DNA from: Sphaerothrix gracilis
GTDB lineage: Bacteria > Cyanobacteriota > Cyanobacteriia > Phormidesmidales > Phormidesmidaceae
Reading direction: 5' to 3'
Length of the DNA stretch: 64,000 bases
Assembly: GCF_030405905.1 (NCBI RefSeq)
Contig: NZ_JASATW010000020.1
Location: 42,447-106,446 of the forward strand
Program-made: the position numbers and the translations under genes
The notes under the pieces: model-generated
Database searches by the model: none
Seen by the model: only the letters and a program-made list of their open reading frames with translations
Told to the model about the DNA's origin: nothing
In this document: positions 60,316 to 64,000 of the stretch, piece by piece
How the letters are laid out: each line of letters starts with the position of its first letter
How positions within the stretch are numbered: the first letter of the stretch is position 1

Positions 60316-62421
60316 ATGATTGGCAAAAAATTTTCTCAAAAAGACATTATCTGTAATCTCGAAGCTAAGGTTTTTGGACAAATGTCTAATCTCCATACGC
60401 TGCTCCTAGGAGCAATGCTGCTGCTATCCGCTGCTGCTGGCAGTTGTATTGGCGTTGCTGGAGGCTTCATAAGTCGCTTTATTTTTTATGAAAAGATTGG
60501 TTTATTTATGGGCTTCTGTATGGCTACCATCAGTGCTTTGTGGACTTTGCAGACGGCGCAATTAGGAGTAATTTCAGGTTTTTGGATTACTGTTCTCAGC
60601 GCAGTCCTATTACTTCCCCTATCGTTATTAATACCGGATATCGCTTGGGGCGATATAGCCTCAATATCGTTTTTTTCATTGGCAAGCTGGGTTTTTTCTA
60701 CAATTAGCTTTTTGTTGATTGCTATTGCCTTTTCAACGACTGTTTTGGCAGTTGAAAGCAAAATTTTATTAAAGCTATTAGAAATTTTATTAAGTATAAT
60801 AGCAATTTCTACAGCAGTACTAATTACAAATCAAGTTGGAGGTGAAGTCTCTGATGATTGGAGATCCGTAGTAGTTGACTTTAGGCTCATTAAGTTTGTA
60901 TTAGGAAGTTTGGCTGGCGCCTTAATTGTCAGCAGTGCGTATTTAGTTACAACAAATGAAAAGCTCAATCATCAGTTTCATTTTTTAAGGAACTGGGCGA
61001 TCGCGTTGCTGACAGTCGGCAGCACCTCTTTTTACGACCTTGATTTGAGTCACGTTAGCTTCAGAAATGCCAAGCTGGCTAACACCGATTTGAGAGCCGC
61101 TAAGTTCTATCGCACCTGTTTTCAAGGCGTCGTTGGCTTGGACAGGGCGCGGGTAGATAACCGCTATTTTGACTTGACCCATCCCCCGGTTCAACAGCTT
61201 CTCAGCCGGGGACACTGTCAGCAGCAAAACTTCGCCAAGCTGAATCTGCGGGGCGCTTTTTTGCAAAATGCGAACCTGCGCCAGTTCAACTTTTCCCAGG
61301 CCAACCTCACCGGAGCCGATTTGCGCAGTGCCGACTTACGCAGCAGCCATTTAGTCTGCACCCAAATATCAGCGGCGGATTTACGGCAGGGCGACCTGCG
61401 TTACGCCAACCTCACGGACGCCAATCTAACCGGGGCTGACTGCCGACTGGCCGACCTGCGCGGTAGCCTTCTGGTGAGAGCGCAGGCCGCCAATGCTGAC
61501 TTCACCGGAGCCGACCTGAGCCAAGCCTGCATTGAGGACTGGAGCATCAACGAGCAGACAAATTTTACGGACGTGCGCTGCGACTACATCTTTCGTAAGT
61601 ATCAGGCGGGCCAGCCAGCCAGTCGCTATCCGGTGAGCCGTAACTTTGAGGCCGGGGAGTTTGCCGCCCTGTTTCAAAAGCCTAAAAACGAAGTGGAACT
61701 GGTTTTCAAAGGAGAGTTTAGCTACAGCGCCCTCAGCCTAGCCTTTTACAAGCTGCAAACGGAAAGGGCCGAACTAGATTTAGTCCTGCAGGGAATCGAG
61801 CAGCGGGGCGAGCTGTGGATTGTCAAGATTACCAGCAGTGATTTGACCGCAGAGCAGCAGTTAGATCAGCTTTCTCAGGCTTACCAAGCCGCCGCCCAGT
61901 CAGACAGCTTAGAGCAAACTATCAAAGCCTCTCTTTACCGTGACTATGAGGCCACCAAACAGCGGCTGGCGGAAAGTCAGCAGCTCGTCCGCCAGCTCGC
62001 TGGCATTTCGGAAACTCAGGCCCAAGCCCTCGAAAACCTCAGCAAACAGCCTTTTGGCAATAACTTCTTTATCTCCGGCAGCACCGTCGGCAATCTCACC
62101 TCGCAGGGCAATATTAACTACACGGAGGCCGCCCATCAGGTACGCAGCCTGGTAGCCCCCACTCAAAACGCGGCCCAGTTCACCGCCCGCCTCGAACAGC
62201 TCACTCACCAGTGGAGTAGCCGCAGCGTTGCCACCACGCCCCAGGAACAAGCAGACCTGATCCAGCAGGTTTTGCAGCGCGAAGCCGAACAAGATTCGGC
62301 CTTTCGGCAGCAGATCATCGCTCAGAGCCAACTCTTAAACCAAAGCCTGCCGCCGGGTCAGATTGCCGATGCGATCGCAGCGATCGCGGCGCAGTTGACC
62401 TCTTCTACGGCCCAAGGCTGA
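60316..62421 (+). CDS. Membrane-anchored pentapeptide-repeat protein
   Basis: This 701-residue protein has six or so N-terminal membrane segments (about residues 27-210), then a pentapeptide-repeat region (about 240-410: NLRGAFLQNANLRQFNFSQA, NLTGADLRSADLRSSHL), which folds as a right-handed helix, then a helical/beta domain and, at 584-606, the motif FFISGSTVGNLTSQGNINYT shared with the CHAT protein. The C-terminal ~90 residues are helical and Gln-rich. It is divergent from the trypsin-like gene (96 bases apart). The shared motif suggests it recruits the protease partner at the membrane. The ATG at 60316 lacks a strong ribosome site; 60382 is an alternative. Confidence 0.85.
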   Translation: MIGKKFSQKDIICNLEAKVFGQMSNLHTLLLGAMLLLSAAAGSCIGVAGGFISRFIFYEKIGLFMGFCMATISALWTLQTAQLGVISGFWITVLSAVLLLPLSLLIPDIAWGDIASISFFSLASWVFSTISFLLIAIAFSTTVLAVESKILLKLLEILLSIIAISTAVLITNQVGGEVSDDWRSVVVDFRLIKFVLGSLAGALIVSSAYLVTTNEKLNHQFHFLRNWAIALLTVGSTSFYDLDLSHVSFRNAKLANTDLRAAKFYRTCFQGVVGLDRARVDNRYFDLTHPPVQQLLSRGHCQQQNFAKLNLRGAFLQNANLRQFNFSQANLTGADLRSADLRSSHLVCTQISAADLRQGDLRYANLTDANLTGADCRLADLRGSLLVRAQAANADFTGADLSQACIEDWSINEQTNFTDVRCDYIFRKYQAGQPASRYPVSRNFEAGEFAALFQKPKNEVELVFKGEFSYSALSLAFYKLQTERAELDLVLQGIEQRGELWIVKITSSDLTAEQQLDQLSQAYQAAAQSDSLEQTIKASLYRDYEATKQRLAESQQLVRQLAGISETQAQALENLSKQPFGNNFFISGSTVGNLTSQGNINYTEAAHQVRSLVAPTQNAAQFTARLEQLTHQWSSRSVATTPQEQADLIQQVLQREAEQDSAFRQQIIAQSQLLNQSLPPGQIADAIAAIAAQLTSSTAQG

Positions 62422-62422
62422 A

Positions 62423-64000
62423 CTACTCGATGGCACCGAGATTTTTCAGAGACGCGATCGCTCCGGCGCTCAGTCCGGTGATGCCGGTAATCTGAAGACC
62501 TTCGTAAAGCCGGTCAGGGCGAAACTGGCGCAGGCGATCGCCCGTCTGAGCATTCCAGAGACAGAGGGTGCCATCTAAGCTGCCGCTGGCTAAAAGCAGG
62601 GGCTGGCTGGCGGCTGATCGGGCAGTGTGAGCGGGCTGAAACGCTACCGTCGTAACTCCGCTCCCGTGTCCGGTTAAAACCTGTAGACATTGGCGGGTAG
62701 CAACCTCCCACAGACGCAGGGTGCGATCGCTGCGACCGCTCGCCAAAATCGAGCCGTCGGGACTAAAGGCCACAGCCCCGTGAATGCCCGTGTGTCCCTG
62801 CAGCAGCGCCAGACACTCGCCCGTCTCAGCCTCCCACAGCTTAATATCAGCGTCGTTGCCAACGCTAGCAAACAGGTGGCCTTGGGGATGAAAAGCAATG
62901 CCCCAAGTATGGCCGCCAGCCTCTAGCTGAGTGCGGAAGCACTCACCTGTCTCTAAATCCCACCAGCGGAGGACGCTGTCATTGCCGGCAGAAACGAAGT
63001 AGTGCCCCTGGGGATGAAAGTCCAGACCCAGCAGGTAGGTATCCGGATTAAGCTGGATGCAGCGGCGACAGGTCCCCGTATGCACATCCCAGAATAGTAA
63101 AAGGGCATCGGTGCTGCTGGCGCTGACTAAATCTCCCTGAGCGCTGAAGCCAAATGCCTGAATCCAGGACTGATTCTTCCAGAGGCTGTGCAGGCAGCGG
63201 CCAGTGGCCAGTTCCCACACGCGGATTTCACCATTGAGGCTGGCGCTGGCTAAAAGTTCGCCCTGGGGATGAAATGAGACTTTCCAAATGCTACCCGTGT
63301 GCCCCGCCAAGGTTTGGACGCACTGACCAGAGAGATCCCACAGGCGCACTAAGTTACCTAGACCGCCGCTGGCAATCAGATGCCCCTGGGGATGGAAAGC
63401 CAGCGATCGCACCCCCACGCCGTTACCCTGGATGGTTTTGAGGCACTGGCCAGAGATAGCCGGAACGCTATCAGCCGGAGCGGCTGTAGTAGCAGGTATC
63501 TGCGGGGCGATCGCGGGCGTCTGACTGACATCCCAGAATCGCACCGTCTGATCCATCGCCGCGCTGACTAGGGCCTGTCCTGGCTGCCATAGACCGGCAG
63601 CGGTATAGCCCGCAATGAAAGCAACTGCCCAAACGCTATCTTCATGCCCCTGCAGCACAGTCAGACACTGACCCGTGGCTACGTCCCAGAGCCGCACAGT
63701 GCGATCGCTGCTGGCACTGGCAAGCAGGCGACCATCGGGGCTAAAACGAACGCCGTAGACCTCGGCGGTATGGCCCAGCAAAGTTTGCTGACAGGTGCCC
63801 GTGGCCACATCCCAGAATTTGATCGTGTGATCAAAGCTGCCGGTGACGAAGTAACGGCCCTGGGGATGCAGGTCGATAGACCAAACCATGCCCGCATGTT
63901 CGGTCAGCGTATGGAGGCACTCGCCAGTGCTGACGTCCCAAATTTTCAGCAGGCAGTCTTGGCCGCCGCTGATTAGCCGCAGTGGCGGGGGGGGGCCGTC
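62423..64000 (-). CDS. WD40-repeat protein, C-terminal part
   Basis: The gene enters from the right edge, and the frame stays open to base 64000, upstream of an internal ATG at 63889. At least ten WD40 units are readable, for example HPQGRYFVTGSFDHTIKFWD, FSPDGRLLASASSDRTVRLW and FSPDGSILASGRSDRTLRLW, so one or two beta-propellers are expected. In such proteins the N-terminal part often carries an NTPase (STAND) or protease domain, which would lie outside the window. It converges on the pentapeptide gene with one base between the stops and may belong to the same conflict locus. Confidence 0.9.
   Translation of the reverse strand, partial: DGPPPPLRLISGGQDCLLKIWDVSTGECLHTLTEHAGMVWSIDLHPQGRYFVTGSFDHTIKFWDVATGTCQQTLLGHTAEVYGVRFSPDGRLLASASSDRTVRLWDVATGQCLTVLQGHEDSVWAVAFIAGYTAAGLWQPGQALVSAAMDQTVRFWDVSQTPAIAPQIPATTAAPADSVPAISGQCLKTIQGNGVGVRSLAFHPQGHLIASGGLGNLVRLWDLSGQCVQTLAGHTGSIWKVSFHPQGELLASASLNGEIRVWELATGRCLHSLWKNQSWIQAFGFSAQGDLVSASSTDALLLFWDVHTGTCRRCIQLNPDTYLLGLDFHPQGHYFVSAGNDSVLRWWDLETGECFRTQLEAGGHTWGIAFHPQGHLFASVGNDADIKLWEAETGECLALLQGHTGIHGAVAFSPDGSILASGRSDRTLRLWEVATRQCLQVLTGHGSGVTTVAFQPAHTARSAASQPLLLASGSLDGTLCLWNAQTGDRLRQFRPDRLYEGLQITGITGLSAGAIASLKNLGAIE

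Noticed and set aside
63986..63995. Run of Gs near the right edge
   Set aside because: It encodes Pro codons in the WD40 frame; probably ordinary coding sequence, although a length error in the run cannot be excluded.

Overview
The window is chromosomal DNA of a cyanobacterium. The octamer GCGATCGC (HIP1) is scattered through almost every gene, and there are the Na+/bicarbonate transporter pair SbtA/SbtB, Rcp1-type response regulators, an ethylene-receptor-type kinase, and CHAT and pentapeptide-repeat proteins. No phage genes, rRNA, tRNA, CRISPR array or intact insertion sequence were seen. All assignments come from reading the sequence; no database search was run.

Layout. (1) 1-20.9 kb, minus strand: a contractile injection system (CIS) operon. 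In transcription order it encodes a DUF4255 tail terminator, an unknown protein, sheath, two tube proteins, a tiny DUF5908 protein, a LysM adaptor, a VgrG-like spike, a gp25-like wedge, a spike tip, a giant baseplate-J protein, a trimeric-type fibre, a small coiled-coil protein, a second baseplate protein and the start of the tape-measure protein, which runs off the left edge. The CIS AAA+ ATPase lies upstream on the same strand. A DUF4157 protein, a typical CIS cargo type with an unrecognised C-terminal domain, is divergent from it. (2) 22.6-27.4 kb, minus strand: a tight five-gene signalling operon alternating kinases and receiver proteins, headed by an ETR1-like ethylene-binding kinase. (3) 28.5-35.5 kb: sbtA-sbtB and a Na+/H+ antiporter, facing a TrkA-type regulator and a P-type ATPase. 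(4) 35.4-45.7 kb: a polyol (probably mannitol) catabolic locus with fructokinase, SorC regulator, ABC importer, mannitol dehydrogenase and a zinc alcohol dehydrogenase, with a VapBC toxin-antitoxin pair inside it and two matching candidate SorC operators. (5) 46.6-51 kb: a PAS protein, a large hybrid kinase and a decayed Na+/H+ antiporter. (6) 51.3-55.6 kb: an STAS antagonist, a cellulose-synthase-like glycosyltransferase with an RsbW-like ATPase domain inserted in its catalytic domain, and a BcsC-like outer-membrane barrel. (7) 55.8-57.0 kb: an MFS transporter. (8) 57.3-64 kb: a probable conflict or cell-death locus with a CHAT protease, a trypsin-like protease fused to an amidase-like domain lacking catalytic residues, a membrane pentapeptide-repeat protein and a WD40 protein cut by the right edge.

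How the parts work together. The CIS genes give a nearly complete machine, its ATPase and a candidate payload. In the polyol locus, import, oxidation to fructose and phosphorylation form a complete route into glycolysis. The Na+/H+ antiporter could maintain the Na+ gradient that SbtA uses. The most novel-looking unit is the glycosyltransferase with an internal anti-sigma-type kinase domain next to an STAS protein, which suggests partner-switch control of exopolysaccharide synthesis.
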